A stretch of DNA of 64,000 nucleotides from Halictus rubicundus (GCF_050948215.1 NC_135161.1:4291411-4355410), one strand, 5' to 3'; positions 1 through 10,374 are shown, counted from the first letter of the stretch. Notes: generated from the sequence alone by a model not told the origin. Program-made: numbers and translations.

Positions 1-570
1 GTCGCAAAAAATTGTTCTTCCTTGAATATGGATGGTACCATGGTATTGAGTTGTAAAGGAGTGTTAAACAGAGCTGCAATGCAGCCCATAAAAAATTAGT
101 AGAACGGTGAAATAAAGAGTAAACTAGAATGTTTTCGAGTAAAATTATTTAAAAATAGTTCTAATGTGTTTTTAAAGTCATCTAGTAAAAATCTTATGGT
201 GCTGAGGTGGAAAAATATTTATTCATGAAAGAAAAATTTTTTAAATTAATAATAACAGTAGCTAAATATATGAAAAAATTTAAGATAGTGTTGATGACAA
301 TAGCTCATTATTAAATTAATATTCAGGTTGGTCGCTTTTAAACTTCGATATGAGATCTTTATTTGTTCGAATTTTTCCGGATTTTCCATTTTTTACAACT
401 AAAGTTTGCAACTACAAACTTGGAAAAAAAATAAAATACGTATCATTACAATTAATATTAGAGATTTTGTACACAAGATTTACATGTTAGTTACATATTT
501 CATATAAAACAATTAAGCTGTACGTTCTAATCCTGGTTAAAAAAATAATGTGCGTTCAGTTTTATGCTAA
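1..570. other. AT-rich sequence, no feature seen
   Basis: No convincing ORF, repeat or inverted terminus was found here. Confidence 0.5.
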
Positions 571-650
571 AGACTGACCGGTTCTGTGCCATGCTAAAAG
601 ACTGACCGGTTCTGTTCCAGGAAAGACTGACCGGTTCTGTGCCATGCTAA
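571..650. repeat. Short tandem repeat, three units of 24-28 bp
   Basis: The core GACTGACCGGTTCTG is repeated three times in direct orientation. The first and third units continue with TGCCATGCTAAA and the middle one is shorter. No function is apparent. Confidence 0.8.
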
Positions 651-1298
651 AGCGGCGATGTCACGAAAGTGGGAACGCCGAAACCCCGGGCGTGAGCACT
701 CTCATTCCTCTCTGGTACAAGCGCGAGGTGCGTATCGTCGAATCCGTGAGTTCCGTATTAGGCAGAGTTTCGCATCAGGGTTTCCATAACGCCCGGGCGG
801 AAAGTCCTAGGTCTCTCGTTAAGTAGTTGTAGTTCAATTTGCCTTGCCGAGCCATGGTGCTCGTAGATTTAAGTACAATTTTAGTCTTTTGATTCTTAAC
901 CTCATTAGTCCCGCGTCAGTCCGATTCGCGTGACAGTGTTCGTTTGGCGTTGGGTTATTTTGTATTTTAGCTTTTAGGTGACTGTTCGCCAGCGGATTGT
1001 ATTTTCACTCTCACTCTCTTTCGAGGGTCTTAATCCCTATTATTGTGTAGAGAGAGAGATATTGTTATCGGTGAGTGCTTTCCGTTGTTCTTACATTTGT
1101 GATATTCTTATGTTGTATTTTATTCAAGTTGTAATATTGTTGATTGTTCGATCGTGGCCTTGCCGGTCCTTTACAACCGTGCGGGTGATATTAGCTGTAC
1201 GCTCGATTGTTTCTCTTTGTTTTGCGTGAATATATACATTTATACATGGTTTGTTAACTATTCGAACCCATAGTCTTTATTTGAAGCCTCCTGTTCCT
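651..1298. other. Unique sequence, no supported gene
   Basis: Only short ORFs without recognisable motifs are present. The stretch ends at a TTAA that borders a MITE end. Confidence 0.4.
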
Positions 1299-1592
1299 TT
1301 AAGGGGGCCGGCAGGCATTTGGCCTTGACTGTCACGCTATGTTATCCTGTGCCTTTTTTCTAGACATTTTACGTCTTAAATAAGTAAGTAATCAATTAAA
1401 AATGCATACCACCGTGTTTGTACATGTCTTCGCTATGTCTGTATAGAGCCCTTTTTTCGATACGAACACTAAATCTCGCGAAATTAAGAGAATCTCTCAG
1501 CGGCAGCCATCTTGTGACGTCATACTTGATTCAGAATTCGAATTTTCTGCCGAATATTGTTAATTACTCCCCGATGAGATAGAAATTCGAGG
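1299..1592. mobile_element. piggyBac-like MITE, left end plus internal block
   Basis: A TTAA at 1299-1302 is followed by GGGGGCCGGCA. A block at about 1456-1592, starting ACGAACACTAAATCTC, recurs at 60860-60985. The 60.9-kb copy has the opposite end, TGCCGGCCCCC followed by TTAA. Together the two partial copies suggest a non-autonomous element with GGGGGCCGGC termini and TTAA target duplications, as in piggyBac. The right end of this copy is missing. No transposase is encoded, so family assignment rests on the TTAA and termini only. Confidence 0.5.
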
Positions 1593-2280
1593 CAGTGCCT
1601 TTAGCAGCGCTCTCCGCACCACCACCGCCGCCCGTTTCTCCACTGTCCAGAACGCCGCCGCTGACCGTACCGGGGCAGGCGGGAGCCACGCCGCCCCCGG
1701 TGCACACACCAACCACGGCACCGGCCGGAGTCCAGACGACACCGCCTGCTCCTGCGAACCAGGAGCCCATCCCGCTGGAGAGCAGCATGGCCAGCCGGCC
1801 ACGCCGGCTGAATCACCTGCCGGACGGCACTCCGCTGTGGTGCCCGGTCGGGGTCACCAGGTACCGGGTGACCCACGACGGATGGCGCCGCAGCCTCCGG
1901 CTCGACCAACGAACCGGGAAAATCCGCCACGTCGGAGCCCAGCGACCACATGTAAGGCTCACTGCAATAATGTCGCTAGTTTTTCCGTTTGTACCATGTA
2001 CGCGCCGACTTTCGCGAAACCGAACCGCTCCGCTCTCCGAAGAAAGGGGGGGATGCGACGAAACGGCGAAATCCGCGTTCCGTCGCGAGCTCGCACAACG
2101 GACCCAAGTGTGAGCCAATCCGCAACCGTCCCGAGCGCGAACCAATCGGAGCACGCCGCCGCTTCGCGAATATTTGAGTGGATTCGCGGCCACCGTGCGC
2201 TCGGCCGCCAGCGAGGAAACACCAGTCCACTAGAATCTCGCCGAGCCGCGGTGGTTCCTACCGACCACCCGTAGATACGG
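1593..2280 (+). other. GC-rich stretch with a proline-rich ORF of unknown status
   Basis: An ORF at 1595-2113 (+, 172 codons) starts with a proline/threonine-rich segment (PPPPPVSP, TPPPVHTPTT) followed by a basic segment with WCPVGVTRYRVTHDGWRRSL. ORFs are also open on the opposite strand, as expected of GC-rich DNA. I do not recognise a family. It could be an exon, a fragment of a retroelement Gag, or chance. It abuts a MITE on the left and a tandem array on the right. Confidence 0.2.
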
Positions 2281-2316
2281 AATCCGAGGAATCCTTCGCA
2301 TCGCGCCGTACAAAAT

Positions 2317-2634
2317 TAGCGAGCCCTGCTCGATTCGCGTTCCCGCCGTAATATCGAATCCCGCTCGCTCGCGTTAGCGCCGCGCAAAGTAGCGAATCCT
2401 GCTCGCTTCGCGTTCCCGCCGTAATAGCGAATCCTGCTCGCTCCGCGTTACCGCCGCATCAGCGAACCCTGCTCGCTTCGCGTTTCCGCCGTATTAGCGA
2501 ATCCTGCTCGCTTCGCGTTTCCGCCGTAATAGCGAATCCTGCTCGCTCCGCGTTACCGCCGTATTAGCGAATCCTGCTCGCTCCGCGTTCCGTCGTAAAA
2601 GCGAATCCTGCTCGCTCCGCGTTCCGCCGTATTT
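2317..2634. repeat. 35-bp tandem minisatellite, about nine units
   Basis: Units such as AGCGAATCCTGCTCGCT followed by YCGCGTTNCCGCCGTAWT repeat every 35 bp (for example unit starts at 2461, 2496 and 2531), with shorter units at the left. Each unit contains an AGCGA and a TCGCT, so it is weakly self-complementary. The array lies 250 bp beyond the pol stop codon of the minus-strand Gypsy element, where an integrase or 3' LTR would be expected. Confidence 0.85.
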
Positions 2635-2882
2635 TCCGCGCGTATTAGGTTTAAGATAAGTTAAGTTTAGAATAACGTGCCGTTTCTTCGTGCTAATTAC
2701 AGCCAGCCGTCGCACCGGAACCCGCCAGCCGGGAACCGTCAGCACTACCCGGGGCGAGTCGCCGCCGGCAATAAACATACACTTATTCTAAAAAGGTCTC
2801 CGATTATTTCACCCGCTGTCCTCTCCACCGACCCTGGCCGCTGAGCAAATCCAGGAGAGGACAGAACTCCTTCCTTCCACGA

Positions 2883-5172
2883 CTAACGCTCGCGAAGAAA
2901 AACGCAACCGTTACAGATGTTTCCTTGACAAAAGGTTGCTGTTATTTCGCTTCCGTCTAAAATATCTGCTAGTATTCGCTTTAACTTATTTTGTGGTACT
3001 TTCCCTAGCATGTCATCCGTTTGCGATATCCGGAATGAATTTAATTTTAACTGTGTCAGTTTACGTCTCAAGTTTTCCAATGCTATCTCCAAGTTTTCTA
3101 TTGTTGGTTCATCAAAATAGTTCTTTTTAATTACTACGCTGAATATCATGTGTTTACCCTTTTTGGTAACCAGAATTTGACCTATTTTTAATCTATTGTT
3201 TTTGAGGGACTCTGTATTTAGTATTCCTAAATCTAACAGTAGTCTGTTTAATGGTGTAGCTAGTTTACAATCTGTTGAAATAAAATGCACATAATTTCCT
3301 GGTCTGTACGTTAAGTTTTCTCTAGTGTTGCTAACGTTTTTACTATTGAGTTGTTGTAAAGTTGGTTCTGGTACTATTGTTTCTTTTATTTGGATGTTAG
3401 ATGAACATGTGCCCTGTGTTTGATGTATGTGTTTGCCCATACGCGTACCTCCCTCCTTAGAGTTCGGTCCGTGTATTAGGTTTCCTAATCTGTGGTATAA
3501 ACTCTGATTGTCTATGTCATCACTGTCTGACTGTGTGTGATTATGTGTTTGTTCAAGAATAGTTGTGTCTTCTGATGAATAGTCTGTAAGTGTCTGTTGT
3601 GTCTCATTTGATGTTAAGAAAGTATCATCCGTGTCGTCACTGTCTAGTATCTCTGGCAAATCTATTGAAATATTATTGTCTGTTTCTGATTCCGACTCGT
3701 CGCTCAACGAGGTGTCGTTCGACCCCGAAGCCTTAGGGTTACCCCACAATTCTTTTGAATTAGGTTCCAGACTCGGCAAGACACTTCTACGTCGTCGAAG
3801 TATCGGTGTGTCTGTCTGTTTATCGTCTGTTGTGTCACTGTATATGTCAGTGTCAATACTGTCAGAGTCAATTTGTCGTTGCGCATTTTCTGATTTTTTA
3901 GATCTAGTCCTGGTTGCTATGGATTCTGGATCGGGAGTTCTAAATCTAACTCTAGTTGTTTTAGATCCTTTCGGTCTACCACGGCCTCGCTTTCCTACTT
4001 CCGATGTTGATTCTGCTAAAGGAAATACCCGTTTAGGTGACGGCTCTTCATCGTCGATATCTGACGATGACGACAATGAAAAATCGTCAGATGAGATCAA
4101 TTCATCGACTATTACTGGATTTCGGGATAATGCATCAGCATTGGTGTTTAATTTCCCTGCTTTATGAACAAAATCATATTCATAATCCCTCAATTTCAGT
4201 CCCCAACGAACCAATCTCTGCCCTGGGTCCTTTATAGAATCTATCCATCGTAATGGCTCGTGATCGCTAATTAATGTGAACTTCCGTCCATATAAATAAG
4301 GTCTAAAATGAATAATTGCGTATAACACAGCTAGACATTCTTTCTCTGTAGTAAAATAATTTTGTTCCGGTTTTGTTAATGTCCGTGATAAATATGCCAC
4401 TGGCAAATCATTCCCATTAACTTCCTGGCTAAGGACTGCGCCTATGGCTGTATCCGAAGCGTCAGTTGTCAATGTGAATGGTTTCTGAAAATCTGGATAT
4501 TGCAAAATTGGATTCTGGCATAAAGCTTTGCGTAATTTCTTAAAACTTTCTTTCTGAGGTTTGCCCCAAACGAATTTCGCATTTTTCTTTAATAGTTCTG
4601 TTAACGGTTTAGCCTTTGCTGCAAAATCTTTAATGAACCTACGATAATAACCAGCTAATCCCAAAAATTGTTTAATATTTTTCGGGTTTTTGGGACGCGG
4701 AAAATGCTTAACAGCTACTATCTTTTTCGGATCTGGCTTCAGCCCTTTTCTACTAATGATGTGTCCGAGATATCCTACTTCTGTTTTCAAAAATTCGCAT
4801 TTATCTGGCTGCAATGTTAAGTTTGCATCTGCCAATCGCGAAAATAAACGCCTTACTTTCTTCTCATGTTCTTTTAGATTCTTTGCATACACGACTATAT
4901 CATCTAGATGTACAAATACTTCGATTCCTTGTAAACCTCTCAGCAATTGATCCATCAACCTTTGAAAGGTTGCTGGTGCATTTTTCAAGCCTTCGGGCAT
5001 TCGCACAAACTCGTAATGCCCATTAGGTGTGGTAAAGGCCGTTTTTGGCCTATCTTTTTGACTCATTTCTATCTGCTGGAAACCACTGGCTAAATCAAAG
5101 GTTGAAAAATATTGGGCTTGACCCAAATGGTCCAGAATCTCAGAAATATTAGGTAACGGATAAGCGTCTCCT
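2883..5172 (-). pseudogene. Gypsy pol fragment: RT palm to RNase H, AT-hook linker, macro-like domain
   Basis: The frame is open from the LTR insertion point at 5172 to the stop at 2883. There is no true start codon because it is the downstream half of a split pol. Residues are numbered from 5126. RT palm: FDLASGF with its Asp at 11, and the catalytic box VHLDDIVVYA at 72-81. The RNase H acidic residues all appear kept: Asp222 in TTDASD, Glu261/263 in TEKEC, Asp288 in SDHEPL, Asp331 in NADALSR. After the RNase H comes an acidic, serine-rich linker (about 340-606) with an AT-hook-like GRGRPKGSK at 381-389. The last 140 residues resemble a macro domain. Gypsy pol normally continues into integrase here; the frame instead ends after a Cys-containing tail (FCQGNICNGC). 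This is an element remnant, not a host gene. Confidence 0.9.
2920..3308 (-). other. Macro-domain-like segment at the C terminus of Gypsy pol
   Basis: This is residues 607-735 of the pol frame. It begins PGNYVHFISTDCK, has a central strand ending VVIKKNYFDEPT, then the helix ENLEIALENLRRKL, then RISQTDDMLGK, and ends in a helix KLKRILADIL. That order matches my recollection of OARD1/TARG1-type macro domains, which hydrolyse ADP-ribosyl esters. Lys667 and Asp705 fall where TARG1 has its catalytic Lys and Asp. The glycine-rich ADP-ribose-binding loops are not conserved: LAT replaces the GAG-type loop and SQT the GCG-type loop. Binding or catalysis is therefore doubtful. Assignment is by eye. Confidence 0.6.
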
Positions 5173-6304
5173 TGTCACGTTCCCATGCATTCATACATGT
5201 GCACGTGCCCGATTCGTACACAGAATCGTACGCCTTCCCCCTATCTCCGTCGCACGCACAGGTAGATCCTGCAGCGGCGCGCTCTCTCTTCCTCGCGCGG
5301 ACGGCCAGCATAGGCCTAGCGCTCCCCCTCACTCTCTCACGCACAGGGAAAACCCAAGGCGATGCGCCCGCACAGCAATTAGCCTGCAAAAAACCCACCC
5401 TCAATAAACACCCCGTACAACAGTTCCGAAAATATCCGTCAGATGCTACTTGAGACGAAGACTTTCTCGAAGTCAAAAGTATGCTCTGACGGATATACCT
5501 CCCCCGGAAAAAACAGGAAAATCGGAATTCACTCCAACAAGTACTTGGCTTAAAAGTGAAACCCCAGACACCGTGCAAGAACGCTTAGCACTGTCTGCCC
5601 ACACCTTCCTACTCCGTGCAAGAACGTTTAGCACGAGTTTCCTCATTTCCGCCTAAACCCCCACCAATGAAAACCACCTCCGCGAAGAAGGATACCGGAC
5701 CATCAGGACCACCCACAAGAACCAAGAAGATTCGGAGGGCAGGACGGAAGGTTCAGGAGAACCGCCGTTTCAAAATCCAGAGACGAGCCCAGCAGCTGGA
5801 AACCGGATCATCGCCCAACCCACTCCCCTCCCCGCACTGGAAACTCATCCCTCTCACCCCTTGCTATCCGAGTTTTCCAGAGTTTTTCAAAATCACCGAG
5901 ACAGATCCCCGCTTCACCTTTTACGCGAACAAATTGTTCCCCCAGCCCCCTAGCAAGCGTTAATATTTATCCATAGCTACAGTTACATTTATATCTCGTT
6001 TCCTATTATTGTTTATATTCTCACTCCCCGTTATATTTATTATTTTTGTAAAACTTTCATTATTCCAAAGAATATATATATACGTTGTTTTCGTTACTCC
6101 TGCTACAAAATCGTTTCGAAATCAATTTATTTAGCGAAATAACCTAGAACCTGCAGCAACCTTCCCTCTCCTTACGACACGGGTTTTCAACCCTCCTCCA
6201 TAAGCGATATCAAGCGATCCCCGCCTCGAGAACGGGTTACCGCTCGTCCGTTTTCGGCTCTAACGGCTTCTGATCAATCCCAAAGGGAGTCGGAGGACGT
6301 AACA
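5173..6304. mobile_element. Solo-LTR-like insertion (1,132 bp) inside the Gypsy RT
   Basis: The insertion starts TGTCACG and ends CGTAACA, so it has TG...CA ends with short imperfect inverted termini. It is flanked by identical 4-bp copies TCCT at 5169-5172 and 6305-6308. The RT reading frame continues on the other side of the insertion with one TCCT copy accounted for. The size, TG/CA ends and 4-bp duplication fit a solo LTR left by recombination between two LTRs. An internal ORF at 5616-5963 (+) is lysine/arginine/proline-rich with no family match. Orientation and superfamily are not determined. Confidence 0.8.
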
Positions 6305-6545
6305 TCCTATCGTTTTCTCGTTTAATTTCCTAAAATCTACCACCATCCTCCATCTTGGATTGCCTTTAGAATCGGGTTTTTTCGGAACTATCCACAATGG
6401 AGAGTTATATGGTGACTTAGATGGCTTAATGATACCGTCTTCTAGTCTTTTTGCAATTTGTCTGTCTATTTCCTGTTTATGAACTATTGGAAATCTATAT
6501 TGTCTGGTGTTAATAGGAATGCCATCTGTTGTGTGAATGTGTGGT
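6305..6545 (-). pseudogene. Gypsy pol fragment: N-terminal part of reverse transcriptase
   Basis: Minus-strand translation shows RT fingers signatures: IIKPSKSPYNSPLWIVPKK and then WRMVVDFRKLNEKTIG, where the solo LTR interrupts it. It is one base out of frame with the preceding pol segment (6484-7146); the change lies near 6540. The rest of RT resumes at 5172. Because the frame is split and shifted, no functional RT can be made from this locus. Confidence 0.85.
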
Positions 6546-7146
6546 GTTTAATGTAAGAAGTAACAGGCAATTTGTCAGTAGGTAGGTGGAAAATATTGGG
6601 AAATTCTTCAACGATATCAATTACATGATCTTTTTCTTCTACGCTTAGATGGTCTAAATGTAATCTATTCACTATTTCCGTGACTCTATCAGTGGTTTCT
6701 GGCATTTCTATATCTGAGTCTGTGTCGAAGTATTCCTGTACTTCAGGAAAATTATGCAATTCAAAAGGAATCAATTCCTGAGGTGGAATCTCTATTCGCA
6801 CATCTTCATCAAGAGAATTTATAGCTAGGACATGGCACACGCCGCAATCGTTAACCGATACGGCTGCTTCGCCAATATATAAACCATCTTTACATTGCAA
6901 TCTCGGTAAGTATCCTTCCTCTAAATTTTCATTTACTACATCTATTGCAATCGCTTGTCGACTTCTAGCCTTTATTGTCAATATTCGCGGCTTTAAATTC
7001 CTGCGTTCCGGATTTTTTAATACTTTTCCGTCTACAAACGGAATTGGTCTAATTGGGTCGCTCATTGTTACTATAGTATTATTTGTAAATGAAATTTCTG
7101 CTTGTTCTTTACGGAGGTATTCCCTACCTAGTATACCATCGCGCAT
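6546..7146 (-). pseudogene. Gypsy pol fragment: protease C terminus and PR-RT linker
   Basis: The segment opens with DGILGREYL, the conserved C-terminal motif of retroviral-type aspartic proteases, offset by a frameshift near 7140 from the frame carrying the active site. It is followed by about 180 residues of linker with acidic stretches (for example YFDTDSDIEMPE) and VEEKDHVIDIVEEFPNIF, which resembles the region just before RT in Gypsy Pol. Confidence 0.75.
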
Positions 7147-7481
7147 TGTAGTGGAAAAGCTTTTCCTACTACATGAAATTTCACCGGTCTATTTCGCAGT
7201 TTAATCACGACTGTTCCTATCGTTTTTACTTTTTCGGTAGTTATTCCCGACATTATAACCGATTCGTCTATCGACACACGTAATTCCTCATTTAATGAAT
7301 TTAATTTTATGATGTTTATTTCTGCACCGGTGTCGACTAGAAAATGTGCTGCACCCGTACGCAGATCTGATGAAATTATCTTTATTATCGGGGCATCGCG
7401 TTTAATTTCTATTGTATTCACCGGCTTTTCTTCTCTAATATTTTGACTAACGGTTGACGCTGTGTTCCTAGAGTTGGACAC
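7128..7481 (-). pseudogene. Gypsy protease domain (retroviral-type aspartic protease)
   Basis: The active-site triad is in HFLVDTGAEINIIK and is intact as DTG. The domain works as a dimer to process Gag and Pol in this family. The C-terminal half of the fold (GILGREYL) is in another frame, so a whole domain is not encoded. It overlaps the end of the Gag tail frame (7418-7985) in a different frame, which could be either a natural Gag/Pol frameshift site or decay. Confidence 0.8.
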
Positions 7482-7985
7482 TCCGTCGCGTCGACACGGC
7501 GAGTCGCTTGTGAGTTTAAATTCTGATTACTATTATGTGTTCGAAAACGAACGTTATGTGGTGAAGGTGAACGAGACCTTGCTATTGTAGGTTGATAATG
7601 TGTTTGATCTGACTGTTTTGAAGTTGAAGGTTGCGGTGACCGCGACCTATATCGAAAATCTTGTTGAATTTGAAATTTACTATTATTATCTCTGTACCGA
7701 TAGTCATTTCGAGGTTGTTCTGAATAAACATTTTGTTTATGTTCCATATGATAAGAAGAACAACACGGGGGAATTCCACATGTACAATGACAATGTGAAT
7801 TTACCGGTTCATAAAATTTAAAATTTCTCGAATCGTTATAACGGTAATTTCGCGATCTGGGTGGTGAAAAACTACGCGGACTCGGCGATCTTGACCGATG
7901 ATCTCGATAGAGCGGGTAACTTTGAAATTCCCTGTAGCTATCTCTACGTGATTCGCGCGGAGAATAACTTTCCGAGTGATCTACC
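7418..7985 (-). pseudogene. Gag C-terminal tail, arginine/serine-rich
   Basis: This frame follows the Gag ORF after a single frame change near 7985. It is rich in Arg, Ser, Tyr and Pro: runs such as RDHRSRSPSPRSFSPPRSR, DFRYRSRSPQPSTSK and ARSRSPSPHNVRFR. It has a small Cys cluster (HCHCTCGIPPCC) at about 7770-7795 but no canonical CCHC zinc knuckle. The basic RS-like tail could replace the knuckle for RNA binding, which is an inference. Confidence 0.65.
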
Positions 7986-8640
7986 CGCCTTCGATTATAT
8001 CGTAGGACGGTATCAATCCCGTACTCATTTGATCTTCTGTTTTTAACGCAAATTCTAACGCGCTTTCCAACGTAGATGGATCTCGAGCAGCTACTGCTCT
8101 GGCGAGTTCATCTGGCAAACCGCGGATAAATGAATTTAACGCGGTCGCTTTCGCATAAACGACTATGCTATCTGCCTCGTCTACGTATTTGTCTTTGATC
8201 GAACTATGAAATTTTCCGATTAAAATTTTTAATCTGTCGTAAAAACTATATACTGATCCATGTTTCTTCATATGAATTTTAGATATTTCTTGCTGGTAAT
8301 ATTCGAGTGATTTTTCTTGCGAAAAACGTCTTTTTAAATGTTTAATTAAATTATCAATCGAATCAAATGATAAGTCATAAATACAGTCTCGAGCTTCCCC
8401 TCGCAATTTTGAAATTACTGCGCGAATAAACATTTTCTCGCAGGATTGCGGAAGACAAAACGCGGCATTCTGAATATCGACCAAAAAATCCGAAATCGAA
8501 ATATTATTTCCGTCAAAATACGGTATTAACGCGGTTGCTTGTTGCATCGATAAAGTCTCAGCCATCGCCTCAGACGTAGCATCATTAAAATACTTTGATT
8601 TTACTGCCGGATTTGGTGTTAAATTCGGCATTTTTACCAA
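7981..8640 (-). pseudogene. Gag capsid-like region of the Gypsy element
   Basis: This 219-codon frame begins at a Met at 8640 (a second Met follows three codons later). It carries the Gypsy Gag capsid pattern: IPYFDGNNISISDFLVDI near the start, LIKHLKRRF in the middle, and the C-terminal FIRGLPDELARAVAARDP then TLESALEFALKTE. It ends at a stop at 7981, where the basic tail continues in another frame. Gag forms the particle that packages the element's RNA. Upstream there is an AT-rich leader. Confidence 0.8.
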
Positions 8641-8924
8641 GATAATACAAAGTCAGTTATAATAAAAGTTTCAGATAACACAATAAATAACAATAAATAA
8701 CACAATAATAGCAATAACCATAAAGTATTAATGACCGTAAATAAAAATTACAAACCAATTTTTGAACCTAGAATTATTGGAACTTTTGCAAAGACAATTT
8801 TAATAAATACATAATATAAGTTCAGATATATGTGTATACTCAGTGAAAGAATAAAAATGTACAAGAATAAATAAATAAATAAATAAATGAATAAATAAAT
8901 AAATAGAAAATTAAATCATATAAC

Positions 8925-9013
<89 letters not shown>

Positions 9014-9338
9014 TCGCTCGATTAGAATCTCAAAGTAATTATTGAAAATATTTCCGTAAAACCCTGCGGTCAATAAGATAAAATATAATAATCAATCCAT
9101 AAAATTCCAATTCTAATTTTCATTCCGTAACAAATAATATCTAATCAAAAGGCAAATTTTGAAGTTCTATATAAGAATGTATAGAGAAAAATTTCCAAGA
9201 AACGGGGTTGTACAACAAAATTTTAATAACTAATTTCTGACACCAAATTCTTTGTGTCGGAGTGGTTTCAAAAAATATTCTACTATTTCCTGGGAGGTCC
9301 TCTTAAGGAAGAAATCCCACCGCTGCCACCAAATTCTT
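8641..9338 (-). other. Leader of the Gypsy element with AT-rich simple repeats
   Basis: AT-rich. It contains an AAAT-type simple repeat (about 8866-8904) and a TA dinucleotide run (about 8933-9011). On the minus strand just inside the candidate LTR is TTTGGTGGCAGCGGTGGGAT (9309-9328), which looks like a Gypsy primer-binding-site leader. A related copy, TTTGGTGTCAG, lies about 85 bp further in, so the priming region may be duplicated. Confidence 0.45.
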
Positions 9339-9484
9339 TGTGACGACTACGCGGCCTCTCGGAAGGACACAATCCTAAACCGAGAGCGCGGGATCTCTCT
9401 AGTCGTCTTAGAATTACACCCCTCTGTAACACTGCTTCCCCGACGAGCAAAGCATTAACGCATTCGCTCACGGCTCTCGCTCTA

Positions 9485-9520
<36 letters not shown>

Positions 9521-9534
9521 AGAGTGACATAACA
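9339..9534 (-). mobile_element. Candidate 5' LTR (196 bp) of the Gypsy element
   Basis: On the minus strand it begins TGTTATGTCACTC and ends GTCGTCACA, giving TG...CA ends next to the putative primer-binding site. It contains a CT/GA run (9489-9518). No second copy was found near the other end of the element, so the boundaries cannot be verified by LTR-LTR comparison. Confidence 0.4.
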
Positions 9535-9989
9535 TCCCTCGCATTCGTCCCTTTTATCCAAGGGCCACTTGCATTCTTCCTCTCTCGCACTCTCATTCTC
9601 TCTCTATCATTTTCGCATCCACTCGAAAAACTCAATCAGTTACGTACGCCCTGCGCTTGGCGTCCCTAAACACTTTACCACTGTCACCGAGACCCAAACA
9701 CTCTTCTTTCACACTTCGGCCCAAACAGACACCCTATATAAAATACGTGAGTTAAAAAAATTAAATACCTCAAAACCTTAAATACCTTACCTTACTTCCT
9801 CTGTAAATGAAAATATAATGATGGACAATAGATATCTAATTTATACCACGTTACAGCCACACACAGTCTGCAGAAAGTGCCAGTAGCAATGACAGCGATA
9901 CGTCAAGTGATGAGATGCGAAGTGCTTCATGTTTCGGAAATAACTCAAAACGTTCAAATACTTCATTATTATTATTTTTATTGTGTTTT
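9535..9989. other. Flanking sequence, nothing firmly identified
   Basis: A plus-strand frame at about 9850-9970 reads QSAESASSNDSDTSSDEMRS, a low-complexity acidic-serine stretch that might be a coding remnant. It joins directly onto a Transib-type MITE end and may be its interior. Confidence 0.25.
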
Positions 9990-10374
9990 ATATATGAGAA
10001 TACGATATACTTTCAAACTAGTGTGTTATCAAATCATTTCAACGAAAAAATGATTTCATTAGTTTCTGTTACAGAAATCTATTTGTTGCAAAATCCTGAA
10101 GTCGTAGACAAATTTTGATACCAGATTTGAAATCAGTGAAAAAATCTATGGGAAATGATGTATAGCATGTTAGAAAAAATTTTTTTCCGGGCGTGGATTG
10201 GAAAAACCACAATTTTCTTGAAATTATGCAAGTTTAACGAATTTTCTCAAGGTTAAAAAGCGTTCGTACCATAATCTCCCTATTTTTCCCATACTCTACA
10301 AAGTTTGAGCTTTAATTTTAAAAAAATGTCATCGTTCTACCTCATTTCTATCGAAAGTTCTTTGCGTCACTGTG
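9990..10374. mobile_element. Transib-type MITE, right part
   Basis: The sequence is the reverse complement of the left two thirds of the complete MITE at 58876-59387. It ends in CACTGTG (10368-10374), followed by CGTCG. The left terminus is not found. The shared parts include the region around TCTCCCTATTTTTCCCATA and ATTTCTATCGAAAGTTCTTT. Confidence 0.75.

Larger units (their letters stand above)
2883..9534 (-). mobile_element. Degenerate Ty3/Gypsy LTR retrotransposon (minus strand)
   Basis: Read on the minus strand, the order is candidate LTR (9534-9339), leader, Gag, protease, reverse transcriptase, RNase H, linker and macro-like domain, which is Gypsy order up to RNase H. It is inactive: there are frame changes near 7985, 7140 and 6540, and RT is split by a solo LTR (5173-6304). 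No integrase zinc finger or DDE core and no matching 3' LTR are seen after the pol stop at 2883, so the 3' part appears deleted or replaced. The ends are uncertain, especially at the low-coordinate side. Confidence 0.85.

Noticed and set aside
1595..2113. Proline-rich ORF as a host gene
   Set aside because: No domain, opposite-strand ORFs are equally open, and it is flanked by repeats; kept only as a low-confidence region.
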